NCBI GenBank assembly: GCA_964620045.1 | Contig: CAZUJL010000016.1 | Coordinates: 1-64,000 of the forward strand | Reading direction: 5' to 3' | Length of the DNA stretch: 64,000 nucleotides | From: VFKU01 sp964620045 | GTDB lineage: Bacteria > Hydrogenedentota > Hydrogenedentia > Hydrogenedentales > GCA-2746185 | Shown here: positions 1 through 8,477 of the stretch, piece by piece | Position numbering within the stretch: the first letter of the stretch is position 1 | Layout: each line of letters starts with the position of its first letter | The notes under the pieces: model-generated | The model's database searches: none | Seen by the model: the letters and a program-made list of their open reading frames with translations, nothing else | Told to the model about the DNA's origin: nothing | Program-made: the position numbers and the translations under genes

Positions 1-1
1 C

Positions 2-340
2 GTGTATGGGATTGCCAATGTGGCTGTGATGGGCGGCAGCATTTACCCCGGCGTGGAGGGGCACAATCCGCTTGAGCCTGCGGCCCAGGGGGTCGCCACG
101 GTGTTTGGGTCGCACATGCGGAATTTTGCCGACATTGCCGAGCGTCTTGTCGCGGCTGGCGGGAGTGACACTGTTTCGTCGCCAGACGATCTTGCGGCCC
201 ACTTGAAGGCGTTGCTTAATGATGGGCCACGACGGCAACAGTTGGGTGCCGCCGCGGAATCGGTCGCCGAGGCCGAGCGCGGCGCATTGGCCCGCACGCT
301 CGATTTCATCGCACCGGTGCTGGACGCGCGACCGGCCTAA
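2..340 (+). CDS. waaA: 3-deoxy-D-manno-octulosonic acid transferase, C-terminal part
   Basis: This is the 3' end of a Kdo transferase, the inner-membrane glycosyltransferase that adds Kdo to lipid A precursor. Only the last 112 codons lie in the window; the true start is upstream of base 1. The GHNPLEPAA motif (about residues 20-28 of the visible part) is the hallmark of the C-terminal nucleotide-sugar-binding half of WaaA/KdtA proteins. The helical Ala-rich tail fits the end of the family fold. The gene converges on the lipoprotein gene at 401-2527, with a strong hairpin between them. It shows that the organism makes an LPS-type outer membrane. Sure of the family; subtype (mono- or bifunctional) cannot be told. 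Confidence 0.88.
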   Translation: MYGIANVAVMGGSIYPGVEGHNPLEPAAQGVATVFGSHMRNFADIAERLVAAGGSDTVSSPDDLAAHLKALLNDGPRRQQLGAAAESVAEAERGALARTLDFIAPVLDARPA

Positions 341-344
341 AACA

Positions 345-379
345 GTTCACGCCTGCCGGGTCCGCCGGCAGGCGTGAAC
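345..379. terminator. Hairpin between convergent genes, likely bidirectional terminator
   Basis: Perfect 15-bp inverted repeat (345-359 and 365-379) with a 5-nt loop, placed between the waaA stop and the stop of the convergent lipoprotein gene. The T-tract is weak on both sides (TGTTTTA on the minus strand), so termination efficiency is uncertain. Confidence 0.6.
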
Positions 380-400
380 GCGATTCGCTTGGTTGATGTG

Positions 401-2527
401 TTACTCGTCCGCGTCCGCCGGCGTAATGACCACCGTCTGGCATCCATCGGCGGAGACGGTAACGTGGCCATCGTAGGTCTTGCCGTCGCTACCGTAGGCG
501 CGCCAGTAGTAGGTTTCCGGCCAGAATTCGGCCGCCAGGGTGCGGTTGTCGCCGCCCAGGCCACACGCCGGTAGCGCGTTCGCATCCACGGCATCCTTGA
601 GCACGCCGAGCAGCTTGCCGTTCGCGTATACATCGAGCTTGACGTTGCCGGGCAGAGCAGACGCGAAGTTCACGACGCCCTTGGTCGTAGGTCCGGCGGC
701 AGCATCCTGAGAAGCGTCACACGGCGGCAAGCCGCAGCGCCCTTCCGACGGGAAGAACGAGATTTCCAGGTCCCTGCCTTCCGCTCGCGCGATGCGCTGT
801 TGCGTCCGCGCGTCGGTCACTTCGATGTAGAAACCGCCTCGATCATCGTAGAACGCATCCCGCAGTTTTTCGGCTTCCTCGTCCGTCAACTGGCGGATGG
901 GCGCCCTGAAACCGGGTTCTTCGAATTTTGTGGATTGGAAGTCGGGCGGGAATGCCGTCGGCGGCAGCTTGAGTGTCGGCAGCGTACCCAGATCGATCAG
1001 CACTTTGCCGTTTTCGCCGGGCTGTCCTTCACGCACGCGGACGCGATCCCCGACGAAGTCGGTGTAGTCTGGGTTGTTGAAGCCAGGTTGATCGCCGAAG
1101 AATGTGGCGAAGAAACCCGACTGATAGCTTTGCGTGGCCACCTGGAACAGCTTCAGCGAGGAGTCGTAATAGATGTTGAACAGGGGAGAAGAAGGGAAGC
1201 CGCGATCGGCAGGCGAGACGCCGCTGTCAGGCACCACGTTGCCCGGATCCATGCCGAACGTGGTTTCCCAAATCTGATAGACGCCGCCGTAGGGACGCGA
1301 GGTCGCTACCGGCAAGGGGTCCAATGTGTAGTTCGTTTGCGGGTGCACATCCAAATACCAGGGGAACCCCGTAATCAATCGGAGATCGTCCGCCCCGAGT
1401 TCCACTTCTTCTCCTCGAGCGTCGACAGCGTCACCCAGATGCATGCTAACTGCCGCACGTCGGAGCGTCATGCCATCAGCGGACGTTGTGGGCTCCAGCT
1501 CTTTTACTTCGATGGGGAAGCGAGCGAGCGTACCGTCCGATAGTGTGAGATTACCGCTGACTATGCCGTCAATGCTTCGGCCGTCGCCTGCCGGGATGAC
1601 AGTGGACGAGATGAACGGATGAGGCGTTCCCACCTGAAAGTTCTGAGAGTTTCCGGGAAAGAAATTGTTCGGCTGACCGACATGGATGTGTACGGCTCCG
1701 TCCGCCGGGTCATCTTGGCCCGGGAAAATGATTCCCGGAGAAAAACCAAAGGAAAATGCAAAGTTAACGTCGCCGAGAGACTCCTGGATTTCGAAGAAAT
1801 CGATGACCACCGCGCCGGACACGGTGTTATTGAAGAATACGCCATCCTGTTCTGTTTCGAGTCTTACGAACCGAGAGCCCGATTGAAACATGGAATCCTC
1901 TTCCTGGATCTCCGCCAGTTGGGAGGACGCAACGCGGATTTCATAGGCTCCGATTCCCGTATCTTCACGTGGATGTGACAGCCGGAGGTAGTAGTCGCCG
2001 GTTATCACGGCCGCAAACGTGATTCGTGAATCGCCGATGCCAACTTCGTTGTCTTCAAACTCGAAACCGGCGACGTTGATATCGTATGGATCGCCGCCTT
2101 GGTTTCCCGTCGTGTTTTGGATCTGCGTGGTGCCGTCGAGTCCCAAAAGTTGCACAAACAACGACTCGTCGCCATCACCTGTCAAATCCAAGCTAAGGCG
2201 TACATCCGGATCCGGAGGGAATCCGAGGATTTGAATGGTGTAAACGATGCCCTGAATCCCGCGGAAGCGGAAGAAGTCGATGTCGGCCGGACGCTCGGGT
2301 GAGCGCGGATAGTTAATTTGTCCGATGATGTTCGCGCCGTCAGGAAGGACTACGGTTGCGGTGAGCGCCGTGTCGCCGTGATCGTCCTTGGAGCTGATCC
2401 CGCTTCCGCCGCCGCTTCCGCCGCCGCCGACGCAGCCCGAATAGACGATGCTGGTGAGGGCGCCGAGGGCCACGGCCTGAACTAGTTTTGACCAACGCGT
2501 AGAACGACGCACTGCGAACCGAATCAT
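401..2527 (-). CDS. Secreted lipoprotein with PPC-like domain
   Basis: Predicted surface or periplasmic lipoprotein of 708 residues, function unknown. Start taken at the ATG at 2527, which gives a basic n-region, a hydrophobic stretch and a lipobox-like YSGC followed by a Gly/Ser-rich tether; an in-frame extension to 2683 would place about 50 basic residues before the signal. After the tether a DDHGDTALTATV segment opens a beta-rich domain resembling bacterial pre-peptidase C-terminal (PPC) domains, with the DIDFFRF and GDYYLRL strands typical of that fold. The central region contains an HIHVG stretch, weakly reminiscent of CHRD domains. The C-terminal third has paired cysteines. The same PPC opening motif recurs in the large protease at 27073-31383. 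No enzyme motif was recognised. Confidence 0.7.
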   Translation of the reverse strand: MIRFAVRRSTRWSKLVQAVALGALTSIVYSGCVGGGGSGGGSGISSKDDHGDTALTATVVLPDGANIIGQINYPRSPERPADIDFFRFRGIQGIVYTIQILGFPPDPDVRLSLDLTGDGDESLFVQLLGLDGTTQIQNTTGNQGGDPYDINVAGFEFEDNEVGIGDSRITFAAVITGDYYLRLSHPREDTGIGAYEIRVASSQLAEIQEEDSMFQSGSRFVRLETEQDGVFFNNTVSGAVVIDFFEIQESLGDVNFAFSFGFSPGIIFPGQDDPADGAVHIHVGQPNNFFPGNSQNFQVGTPHPFISSTVIPAGDGRSIDGIVSGNLTLSDGTLARFPIEVKELEPTTSADGMTLRRAAVSMHLGDAVDARGEEVELGADDLRLITGFPWYLDVHPQTNYTLDPLPVATSRPYGGVYQIWETTFGMDPGNVVPDSGVSPADRGFPSSPLFNIYYDSSLKLFQVATQSYQSGFFATFFGDQPGFNNPDYTDFVGDRVRVREGQPGENGKVLIDLGTLPTLKLPPTAFPPDFQSTKFEEPGFRAPIRQLTDEEAEKLRDAFYDDRGGFYIEVTDARTQQRIARAEGRDLEISFFPSEGRCGLPPCDASQDAAAGPTTKGVVNFASALPGNVKLDVYANGKLLGVLKDAVDANALPACGLGGDNRTLAAEFWPETYYWRAYGSDGKTYDGHVTVSADGCQTVVITPADADE

Positions 2528-2642
2528 GAGCAAGCCAGCTCCTGCCAATCGTGAACAGCCGCGCATCCTGATACTGCGGTCCAACAGGCACACCTGCCCC
2601 AATGGATATAAAATCCGCCGCCGCAGCCGGATGCGTTTCGAT

Positions 2643-2671
2643 ATAATATTCAACACTTGACTATTTATCAA
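2643..2671 (-). promoter_or_regulatory. Sigma-70-like promoter for the PPC lipoprotein gene
   Basis: On the minus strand a TTGATA -35 box (2671-2666) and a TATTAT -10 box (2648-2643) are separated by exactly 17 nt, in an AT-rich island. The predicted start near 2636 gives a leader of about 110 nt before the ATG at 2527, supporting that start over 2683, which lies upstream of the promoter. Confidence 0.55.
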
Positions 2672-2816
2672 CCGTTTTCGCACGTAAGCCGATGCTTTTG
2701 AGCGGGATAGGCGACTTTTGGGGTCGCTGGATCGCGGCGGTACGGAAGCTTTGGCCGGGTGGTCGTAATATGCAATCTTCTGTAAATACAGGGCTTACGA
2801 ATCGGGATATGGGCCG

Positions 2817-3752
2817 ATGAAATCACCGCATGCACGGGCGAACTGGCAAGGCTACGGGTACATTTTGCCGGCCATGGCGGTGTTGGGACTGTTCGGGCTG
2901 TACCCCCTCGGGTATGCGGTGGTATTGAGTTTGTCCGCGCGTCCGGAAGACGGCGGCGGATTTATCGGATTTCACCACTATGCCGATGCGCTCACGAATG
3001 AGGGTTTTCGCAATAGCGTCGCCGTGACCTTGTGGTACGCGATTGGGACCGTTCCATTCACGATCGCGCTGAGCATCGTGATCGGCATCGCGCTGTTTCG
3101 CGTGCGGCGCGTGTCCGGTCTGCTGCGCACTTTCTTTTTCTTGCCGTATGTGACGTCGGTGGTCGCGGCGGCGATGGTGTGGCGCGAGTTGTTTGAACCC
3201 AGCTCCGGATTGTTCAATGCCCTCTTCGCTCAGGTTGGATTGCCGGCACAGACCTGGCTGCTTGAGCCGCGTGGTGTGCTTCATTTGATTACCGGCGGCG
3301 CGATCGCGCCGGATGTCGGCCCCAGTCTCGCGCTCGTGTGCGTGATTGTGTTCGAAGTGTGGCGCTCGTGCGGATTCATGGTGGTGCTCGTGCTCGCGGG
3401 GCTCGCCGCGGTGCCACGCGAACTGGAAGATGCGGCGCGCATCGATGGTGCAGGTCCGTGGCGTGTCGTACGGCATGTGACGCTGCCCCTGCTGACGCCG
3501 ACGCTGTTTTTTTTGAGTGTCATTGGCACGTTGCACGCGCTGCAGGCCTTCAGCGACATTTACGCGATGACGGGCGACGGCCGCGGGCCGCTGGATACGA
3601 CCCAGAATCTGCCCGTGTATATCTTCACGAATTTTTACGAGGCCGGGCGGATTGAATACGGCTCGGCCGTGGCGGTGTTGCTGGCCTTGGGTATTTTCGC
3701 GCTGACGGCGCTGCAGTTTGGCGTGATCGGGCGCCGGGTGCACTACGAATGA
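2817..3752 (+). CDS. Sugar ABC transporter permease (MalF/UgpA type)
   Basis: Inner-membrane permease subunit of a carbohydrate-uptake (CUT1) ABC transporter, 311 residues. Hydrophobic segments start near residue 14 and the EAA loop that contacts the ATPase is clear at about residues 202-228 (ELEDAARIDGAGPW, then LPLLTP). The stop overlaps the start of the second permease by 4 nt, so the two are translationally coupled. A binding-protein gene follows. No ATPase gene is present nearby, as is common for CUT1 systems that share one MsmK/UgpC-type ATPase. The substrate cannot be read from sequence; the muramic-acid salvage genes a few kilobases downstream make an amino sugar a reasonable guess only. 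Confidence 0.9.
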   Translation: MKSPHARANWQGYGYILPAMAVLGLFGLYPLGYAVVLSLSARPEDGGGFIGFHHYADALTNEGFRNSVAVTLWYAIGTVPFTIALSIVIGIALFRVRRVSGLLRTFFFLPYVTSVVAAAMVWRELFEPSSGLFNALFAQVGLPAQTWLLEPRGVLHLITGGAIAPDVGPSLALVCVIVFEVWRSCGFMVVLVLAGLAAVPRELEDAARIDGAGPWRVVRHVTLPLLTPTLFFLSVIGTLHALQAFSDIYAMTGDGRGPLDTTQNLPVYIFTNFYEAGRIEYGSAVAVLLALGIFALTALQFGVIGRRVHYE

Positions 3753-4561
3753 TGCGGCGCATCGGCCTATATATTGCGCTGGCGGCGGCGGCTCTCGCGG
3801 CGGCGTATCCCTTCCTGTGGATGCTGGGCACTTCGCTCAAGACGCTGCCGGAATCGACGCGCACGCCGTTGCAGTTGTGGCCGGAATCGCCGCAGTGGCA
3901 CAACTACGGCGACGCGATCGGCGCGGCGCCATTCGCGCGCTACTTCATCAATACATTTCTCGTCGCCGGCGCGACCACGGCGGGCATCGTGCTTACGTCG
4001 TTGCTTGCAGGGTATGCGTTCGCGCGCATGCGGTTTCCGGGCCGCACGCTGCTGTTCGGCATTGTGCTCGCCACGATGATGGTGCCGTTCGAAGCGATTC
4101 TGATCCCGAACTTCGTCACGGTCGTGCGGTTCGGCTGGTATGACTCCTACGCTGCGCTGATTCTGCCGTGGTGCGCCAATGCGTTTTCGATTTTTTTGGT
4201 GCGGCAGGCGTGCCTTGCGTTTCCGCGGGACTTTTTCGAATCCGCTTCCGTCGATGGTTGCGGTCACCTGCGCTTTTTGTTCGGCGTCCTTGCGCCGTCG
4301 ATCCGGCCCACGCTTACGGCGGTGGCGCTGTTTGCCTTCCTCAGCAGCTATAACTCGCTGCTGTGGCCGTTGATCGTCACCGGCGACGATTCCATGCGCG
4401 TGGTGCAGGTCGGGCTGACGGTGTTCGCGATAGCCGAGGGCGTGCGCACGAACCTGCTGATGTGCGCGGCGGCCGTTGTGATGCTGCCGACCTTGCTCCT
4501 ATACTTCGTGGCGCAACGCGCGTTTGTGGAGGGCGCGGTCCGTGTGGGGATTAAGGGATAG
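3749..4561 (+). CDS. Sugar ABC transporter permease (MalG/UgpE type)
   Basis: Second permease subunit of the same importer, 270 residues, normal length for MalG-type proteins. It begins with a membrane segment (residues about 7-25) followed by the periplasmic SLKTLPE loop typical of this subunit. The EAA loop lies at about residues 163-188 (ESASVDGCGHLRFLF, then LAPSIRP). The ATG overlaps the stop of the upstream permease by 4 nt. The substrate-binding protein gene starts inside its 3' end, so all three are one transcription unit. Confidence 0.9.
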   Translation: MMRRIGLYIALAAAALAAAYPFLWMLGTSLKTLPESTRTPLQLWPESPQWHNYGDAIGAAPFARYFINTFLVAGATTAGIVLTSLLAGYAFARMRFPGRTLLFGIVLATMMVPFEAILIPNFVTVVRFGWYDSYAALILPWCANAFSIFLVRQACLAFPRDFFESASVDGCGHLRFLFGVLAPSIRPTLTAVALFAFLSSYNSLLWPLIVTGDDSMRVVQVGLTVFAIAEGVRTNLLMCAAAVVMLPTLLLYFVAQRAFVEGAVRVGIKG

Positions 4562-5897
4562 AAGCGCGAAGCGTGGAGCGCGAAGCAGGACGGCTGGACT
4601 GTTTTTCGCCGGTGGATTTTGCGCCTTCCTGCTCCTGGCGTGCGGCCCGCGGCCTACCGCATTGCCGGGAAGCGGCGGCACTGCGGCTGCGTTTAAGCCG
4701 ATTGCGCCGGATGCGGCCGACTTGTGGGACCGGCAGACGACCGAGAACGCTGATGTGCTTGCGGCGATCGTCAATGAGTTCAACGGCGCGCACCCCGGTC
4801 TGCCGGTGAAGGTCGTCCAGAGCGGCAACTATGCCGACATCTACCGCAAGACGACGGCGGCCATTAAGGCGGGCACGCTGCCTGCGATGGCGGTGGCTTA
4901 CGGCAACATGACCGTGGAGTACGCGCGCGCCGGGGCCGTCGCGACACTCGATGATTTTATCCGCGATCCGAAGCAGGGGCTTTCGGAAGCCGACCTCGCG
5001 GATTTTTTCCCCGTGATGCTGGAGCAGAACCGCTACCCCGAGTTCGATGGCGCGATTTTGTCCTGGCCGTACACCAAGGCCGTGCTCGTGATGTATTTCA
5101 ACACGCGCGTGATGTCCGCGGCCGGCATCGAGAATCCGCCGGCGACGTGGGCGGAATTCATCGCGCAGTGCCGCACGATCAAGGCCAAGACCGGCAAGCG
5201 GGCGCTGTGCCTGGATGTGGACGCGTCCACGCTGAATGCCATGATTTTTAGCCGGGGCGGCGAGATTGTGAAGGACGGCGTGCCGATGTATCGCTCGCCG
5301 CAGACACAGGCGGCCTTCGAAATGCTGGCGCTGCTGTTTAAGGAAGACCTCGCGTTTCAGAACACCCCGCGCACGTTTAACGATCAGACGGCGTTTGGCG
5401 CGGACGACACGGCCTTCGCCTTCCGGCCAAGTTCCTCGCTCCCGTACTTCAAAATCGTGATGGAGGGCGCGGACGGTTGGGGTGTTGCGCCGATGCCGCA
5501 TGCGGAGGGCGCGACTCCGGCCACTGTGCTCTATGGCGCGAACGTGTCCGTGTTCAAGACTACGCCGGAGCACCAGCGGACCGCGTGGGCGTTCCTCAAG
5601 TATTTCACTTCACCGCGCGTGAACGCGGAGTGGGCCGTGAAGACGGGTTACTTGCCGTGCCGAAAATCCGCGACGGAAGACCCCGCGCTGCAGGCGTTTT
5701 GGGCGGAGTGGAAATATAACCGCGTCGCATTCGATTGCCTGGCATCGGCGAAGTCAGAGCCGAACGTGGCGGGCTGGCAAACGGTGCGCGGCCTGCTGGA
5801 AAACGCAGCGACGGAAGTCGTGACGGGACTTAAAGCCCCGGCGGACGCGATGGAAGGATTGCAGTCGTCCATCGACGCGGAATACGCGCGTCGTTGA
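4542..5897 (+). CDS. Extracellular sugar-binding lipoprotein of the ABC transporter (family 1)
   Basis: Solute-binding protein of the CUT1 transporter, about 451 residues. It would be anchored as a lipoprotein: a basic start, a hydrophobic stretch and the lipobox LLAC (Cys34) precede a Pro/Gly-rich linker. The mature part shows the family 1 binding-protein pattern (LPAMAVAYGNMTVEYARAG, then the hinge LSWPYTKAVLVMYFN, then PPATWAEF). The start is uncertain. GTG at 4542 has a GGAGG 9 nt upstream and is preferred; TTG at 4524 is in frame and adds six residues. The gene overlaps the preceding permease by 20 nt. Having the binding protein last, after both permeases, is less usual than the binding protein first order. 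Ends shortly before a convergent small gene. Confidence 0.85.
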   Translation: MWGLRDRSAKRGARSRTAGLFFAGGFCAFLLLACGPRPTALPGSGGTAAAFKPIAPDAADLWDRQTTENADVLAAIVNEFNGAHPGLPVKVVQSGNYADIYRKTTAAIKAGTLPAMAVAYGNMTVEYARAGAVATLDDFIRDPKQGLSEADLADFFPVMLEQNRYPEFDGAILSWPYTKAVLVMYFNTRVMSAAGIENPPATWAEFIAQCRTIKAKTGKRALCLDVDASTLNAMIFSRGGEIVKDGVPMYRSPQTQAAFEMLALLFKEDLAFQNTPRTFNDQTAFGADDTAFAFRPSSSLPYFKIVMEGADGWGVAPMPHAEGATPATVLYGANVSVFKTTPEHQRTAWAFLKYFTSPRVNAEWAVKTGYLPCRKSATEDPALQAFWAEWKYNRVAFDCLASAKSEPNVAGWQTVRGLLENAATEVVTGLKAPADAMEGLQSSIDAEYARR

Positions 5898-5918
5898 CGT
5901 GAGTCCGGACCGAGCGAC

Positions 5919-6140
5919 TTAAAAAATCTTGTGCTCTTCCGCGAATTCGGACAGCGCTTCTTCGATCATCGAGTGGTGCTCGCGTTCGACGAAGTCGCGA
6001 TCGGCCGCGCGGCGGACGGATCCGCGGCGTTCGATGTCGCCCTGCTTGCGCGGGGCATTCCGGCGATCCGTTTTGCGGCGGTCGCGCTGGAGCGCACCGT
6101 CGGCATCCTCGTAGTACCCCAGTGGGACCTGGCGGGCCAT
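5919..6140 (-). CDS. Small charged protein of unknown function
   Basis: 73-residue, very Arg/Asp/Glu-rich soluble protein, not recognised. Start taken at the ATG at 6140, preceded by a GGGGGAAAGG purine tract; a TTG 15 nt upstream is a possible alternative. The middle carries the repeated basic motif DRRKTDRRN and ERRGSVRR; the C-terminus is an acidic helix (EEALSEFAEEHKIF). A good sigma-70 type promoter lies about 60 nt upstream, and the reading frame stops before the convergent transporter gene, both supporting a real gene. RRxxDRR stretches also occur at the ends of some signalling proteins, but no domain was recognised here. Confidence 0.6.
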   Translation of the reverse strand: MARQVPLGYYEDADGALQRDRRKTDRRNAPRKQGDIERRGSVRRAADRDFVEREHHSMIEEALSEFAEEHKIF

Positions 6141-6198
6141 GACCCTTTCCCCCAAACCCGGCGCGCCACCCCCAAACCCGTGCGCGCCTTACATATAA

Positions 6199-6227
6199 AG
6201 TATACGAATGAGGGCGAAAATCGTCAA
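6199..6227 (-). promoter_or_regulatory. Sigma-70-like promoter for the small charged protein
   Basis: Minus-strand TTGACG (6227-6222), 17-nt spacer, TATACT (6204-6199), close to the sigma-70 consensus. The start site would be near 6192, giving a leader of about 50 nt to the ATG at 6140. The surrounding 6180-6290 is strongly AT-rich and otherwise empty. Confidence 0.65.
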
Positions 6228-6291
6228 AGTCTATATTTATAACTGGCTGAAATAAAAGGCTTTAAGCTGAAAAAGACAAGAATTTACCCAA

Positions 6292-7071
6292 TTAATGGGT
6301 ATCCGGTGGGGTGTGGCCCAATATATGGTCAAGCCACATGAGGACCTGTTCGGCGGCGACCGGGACGGCGTCCAGCAGGTCGGTGCCGTGGGCCGCGCCG
6401 GGGTATAGCCGGAGCTCGGAGTACTCGGCGGCGAGGTCATCTAGTTTTTTAGCGCTGCGCGCGGAGTAGCCATCGGTCTGTGCCGCCATGAGCAAGATGG
6501 GGCGGCTGGTATAGGTTTGGATGGTTTGCACGATGCTGACGCCGTTGATTTCTTCACCCGGCGAGAGCAGCACGATGGCCTGTATCTGCGGATCGGTGGC
6601 CGCATAACGCATGGCCAGGTTCGCGCCGATGCTTGCACCGGCAATGGCGATCTTGTTTGGGTCGGCGCCCGCCTTGATGAGTTGTTCTTTGGCGGCGGGG
6701 ATATCGCCCAGGATCGCGAGCCAATCGTCCGCGGTAAAGGCGCTGGGGTTGGCCGCGCCGGCCGACGCTCCATGTCCGCGCAGATCGATCGCGATCGCGC
6801 AATAACCGTTGGCGCGTGCCATGCGGGCGAAAGGCGCCCAGGATTCGCGCGACGCGCCGGCTTGATGCAGCAAGATGAGCCCGGGAGCGGGTGTTGCTGA
6901 CGGCGTGTACACCGTCGCGTGAACGAGCCCGCGTTGCGAATTTTCGAACGCGATGTTGTGTTCGGGAGATCGTCCCGCACGACAAGCGGTGAACGTTGTC
7001 GACGCGATCAGCACAAAAAACACAAGCGGGAGCGGCCTGCGAATCGGCCACTCCCGCTTGGGGAAAAGCAT
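6292..7071 (-). CDS. Alpha/beta hydrolase lipoprotein (dienelactone-hydrolase-like)
   Basis: Predicted lipoprotein hydrolase of 259 residues acting on an unknown ester or acyl substrate in the envelope. A hydrophobic signal ends in the lipobox FTAC (Cys30). The alpha/beta-hydrolase core shows a GASIGA nucleophile elbow (Ser147), Asp200 in the MAAQTDGYSA strand turn and His228 in GAAHGTDLL, a complete Ser-Asp-His triad. LLHQAGASRESW provides the oxyanion-loop region. The ATG at 7071 lies 4 nt downstream of the SCP2 gene stop on the same strand; a TTG at 7083 would overlap that stop. No good Shine-Dalgarno is seen, so translation is probably coupled to the SCP2-domain gene. Confidence 0.82.
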   Translation of the reverse strand: MLFPKREWPIRRPLPLVFFVLIASTTFTACRAGRSPEHNIAFENSQRGLVHATVYTPSATPAPGLILLHQAGASRESWAPFARMARANGYCAIAIDLRGHGASAGAANPSAFTADDWLAILGDIPAAKEQLIKAGADPNKIAIAGASIGANLAMRYAATDPQIQAIVLLSPGEEINGVSIVQTIQTYTSRPILLMAAQTDGYSARSAKKLDDLAAEYSELRLYPGAAHGTDLLDAVPVAAEQVLMWLDHILGHTPPDTH

Positions 7072-7075
7072 GGTT

Positions 7076-7393
7076 TCAGCCAATGATGCTTTGCAGCTTC
7101 ATCGCAAGGGTCATGTCGCCCTGGATCTTCAGCTTGCCCGTCAGGAACGCCATCTGACCGTTCAGTTTGCCAGTGACGAGGTCAAGGAAGTTTTGCGAAT
7201 CGAGCGTCAGCGTAATGTTCGGGCTGGCGGCCGCGCCTTCGTTCACGGCGACATCGCCATCCTTCAGCACGACGTTCCACTTGCCGCCGTTATCACCGGT
7301 GATGTCCCACTGGTAGATGGCGTTCATCCCCTTGATCTTGTCCTTGTTGACCTTGCCGGCCAGCGCGCCGAAGTACTCCGCCGGTGTTGCCAT
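7076..7393 (-). CDS. SCP-2 sterol-transfer-fold protein
   Basis: 105-residue protein consisting of a single SCP2 (sterol carrier protein 2-like) domain, expected to bind a hydrophobic ligand in a cavity. The pattern YQWDITGDNGGKWNVVLKDGDVAVNEG followed by TLTLDSQNFLDLVTGKLNGQMAFLTGKLKIQGDMTLAMKLQSII is characteristic, including the closing LTGKLKIxGDMxLAMKL helix. A strong GGAGGGAG ribosome site stands 7-8 nt before the ATG. It is first in a probable two-gene unit with the lipoprotein hydrolase. The true ligand is not known for most bacterial members. Confidence 0.9.
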   Translation of the reverse strand: MATPAEYFGALAGKVNKDKIKGMNAIYQWDITGDNGGKWNVVLKDGDVAVNEGAAASPNITLTLDSQNFLDLVTGKLNGQMAFLTGKLKIQGDMTLAMKLQSIIG

Positions 7394-8182
7394 GATTTCT
7401 CCCTCCTCGAGCGGCCCTCGCGGGCATCATATTGAGCGGTTGACCGCAATTTGAGGCGCGCCGGACTGGCTGTCCGGGCCTCCTGCAGCCGCGCAGAGTA
7501 TAGGAAACGCATGCAGCGGAGTCCAACGCGATCAAAATCGCGCGACGAAGGAGATCGAAGGGTGGATCGAAGAGATTTTGGATGATGATCGACGGTGATC
7601 GAGCACGCATTAACGAACTTGCACCTTGATTTTTGGAATGATCGCAGAAAAAGTCCTTGCCTTTTTGTTCTTTATCTGCTAAACGAAGGGCGTTACAGTT
7701 GAATCAGTACGCTGATCGGCCTCGCAAAACGCGTTTGTCAAGCAAAAAATTACGCGTTGCGGGCAACGTGCACGGGGTGTTTGCACGAAGATAATGATCC
7801 GGTCAGGGTACACATCGCGAGGCGGATCGACTGATGTTCGAGGGCCACTGTTGGCCGGGTCGGTCACCGCGCGACATCGATGCCGCGCTCCCGTGTGCGG
7901 CACGAATGCGAACCGGTTTGCTTGGGGTGCCGGTTCGTGAACAGGGGGCGATCCCGCGCTGCACGGCAACGCGGGATTGGACGGGGTAGCTCGCGGCACG
8001 CGTCGGGCGCGGCGCAGTGCGCGGCACGAATCGGGGTATTGGCACCCGTTCCATCCATCGTTCTCAAAAAACTCGGCGATTGGGCTTTGCACCATCGCAA
8101 TGTGCGCTGGCACACGACCAGTTGTCGTGGCAGGGCCTGCCGGGTTTGAGGGGGAATATAGTGGCAACCGAGGAGACTCACA
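7394..8182. other. Intergenic region of about 790 bases, no convincing gene
   Basis: No reading frame here has a plausible ribosome site together with protein-like composition; the open frames are Arg/Cys-rich shadows. Visible structure: a perfect GCGGT-TG-ACCGC palindrome (7436-7447) about 45 nt upstream of the SCP2 gene start, four GATCGA motifs between 7553 and 7602 spaced 12, 22 and 10 bp, an AT-rich stretch around 7620-7690, and an 8-bp inverted repeat at 7951-7977. It may hold the promoter and leader of the Lys/Ala peptide gene or an unrecognised RNA. Confidence 0.4.
7951..7977. repeat. Inverted repeat ATCCCGCG with 11-nt loop
   Basis: ATCCCGCG (7951-7958) and CGCGGGAT (7970-7977) can form an 8-bp stem. 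There is no T-tract on either side, so it is not a typical intrinsic terminator. The core resembles the stem of the terminator at 8349-8378. Confidence 0.4.
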
Positions 8183-8260
8183 ATGGCCGCTAAGAAGAAA
8201 GCCGCGAAGAAGAAGACCGCAAAGAAAGCCAAGAAAGCCGCCAAGAAGAAAAAGAAGTAG
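8183..8260 (+). CDS. Lys/Ala-only mini-protein (histone H1-tail-like)
   Basis: A 25-codon gene: one Met, eight Ala, one Thr and fifteen Lys, arranged as AAKKK and AKK blocks. The composition matches the C-terminal tails of histone H1 and of bacterial Hc1/AlgP-type nucleoid proteins, so the likely role is electrostatic binding of DNA or RNA. Evidence that it is a real gene: AGGAGA sits 6 nt before the ATG, the frame closes at TAG, and a strong intrinsic terminator follows within 90 nt. It stands alone between an unannotated 790-base gap and the NamZ fusion. It could be the remnant tail of a longer H1-like protein, but no in-frame upstream extension is visible. Confidence 0.65.
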   Translation: MAAKKKAAKKKTAKKAKKAAKKKKK

Positions 8261-8348
8261 TTTCTTGGTCGTGCCGCGGTTGCGCCGGGTTTCGGCCCGG
8301 CCGCCGCGGCAGGTCGAAGCAATTTCCCGGGGTAATGCCCGGAAAGAG

Positions 8349-8378
8349 TCCCGCGTGCGAGAGTACGCGGGATTTTTT
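8349..8378 (+). terminator. Intrinsic terminator after the Lys/Ala mini-protein gene
   Basis: Perfect 8-bp GC-rich stem TCCCGCGT / ACGCGGGA (8349-8356 and 8365-8372) with an 8-nt loop, followed directly by six T residues. Oriented for the plus strand. Confidence 0.8.
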
Positions 8379-8477
8379 CTTATTTCCGGGGATTGATAGA
8401 GTGGCGGGGTGTAATGGGGGTGGTGGCCGTAATGATGTGCAGGGGCGACGCGACGCGACAATGCTGGGGAGGCTGGA

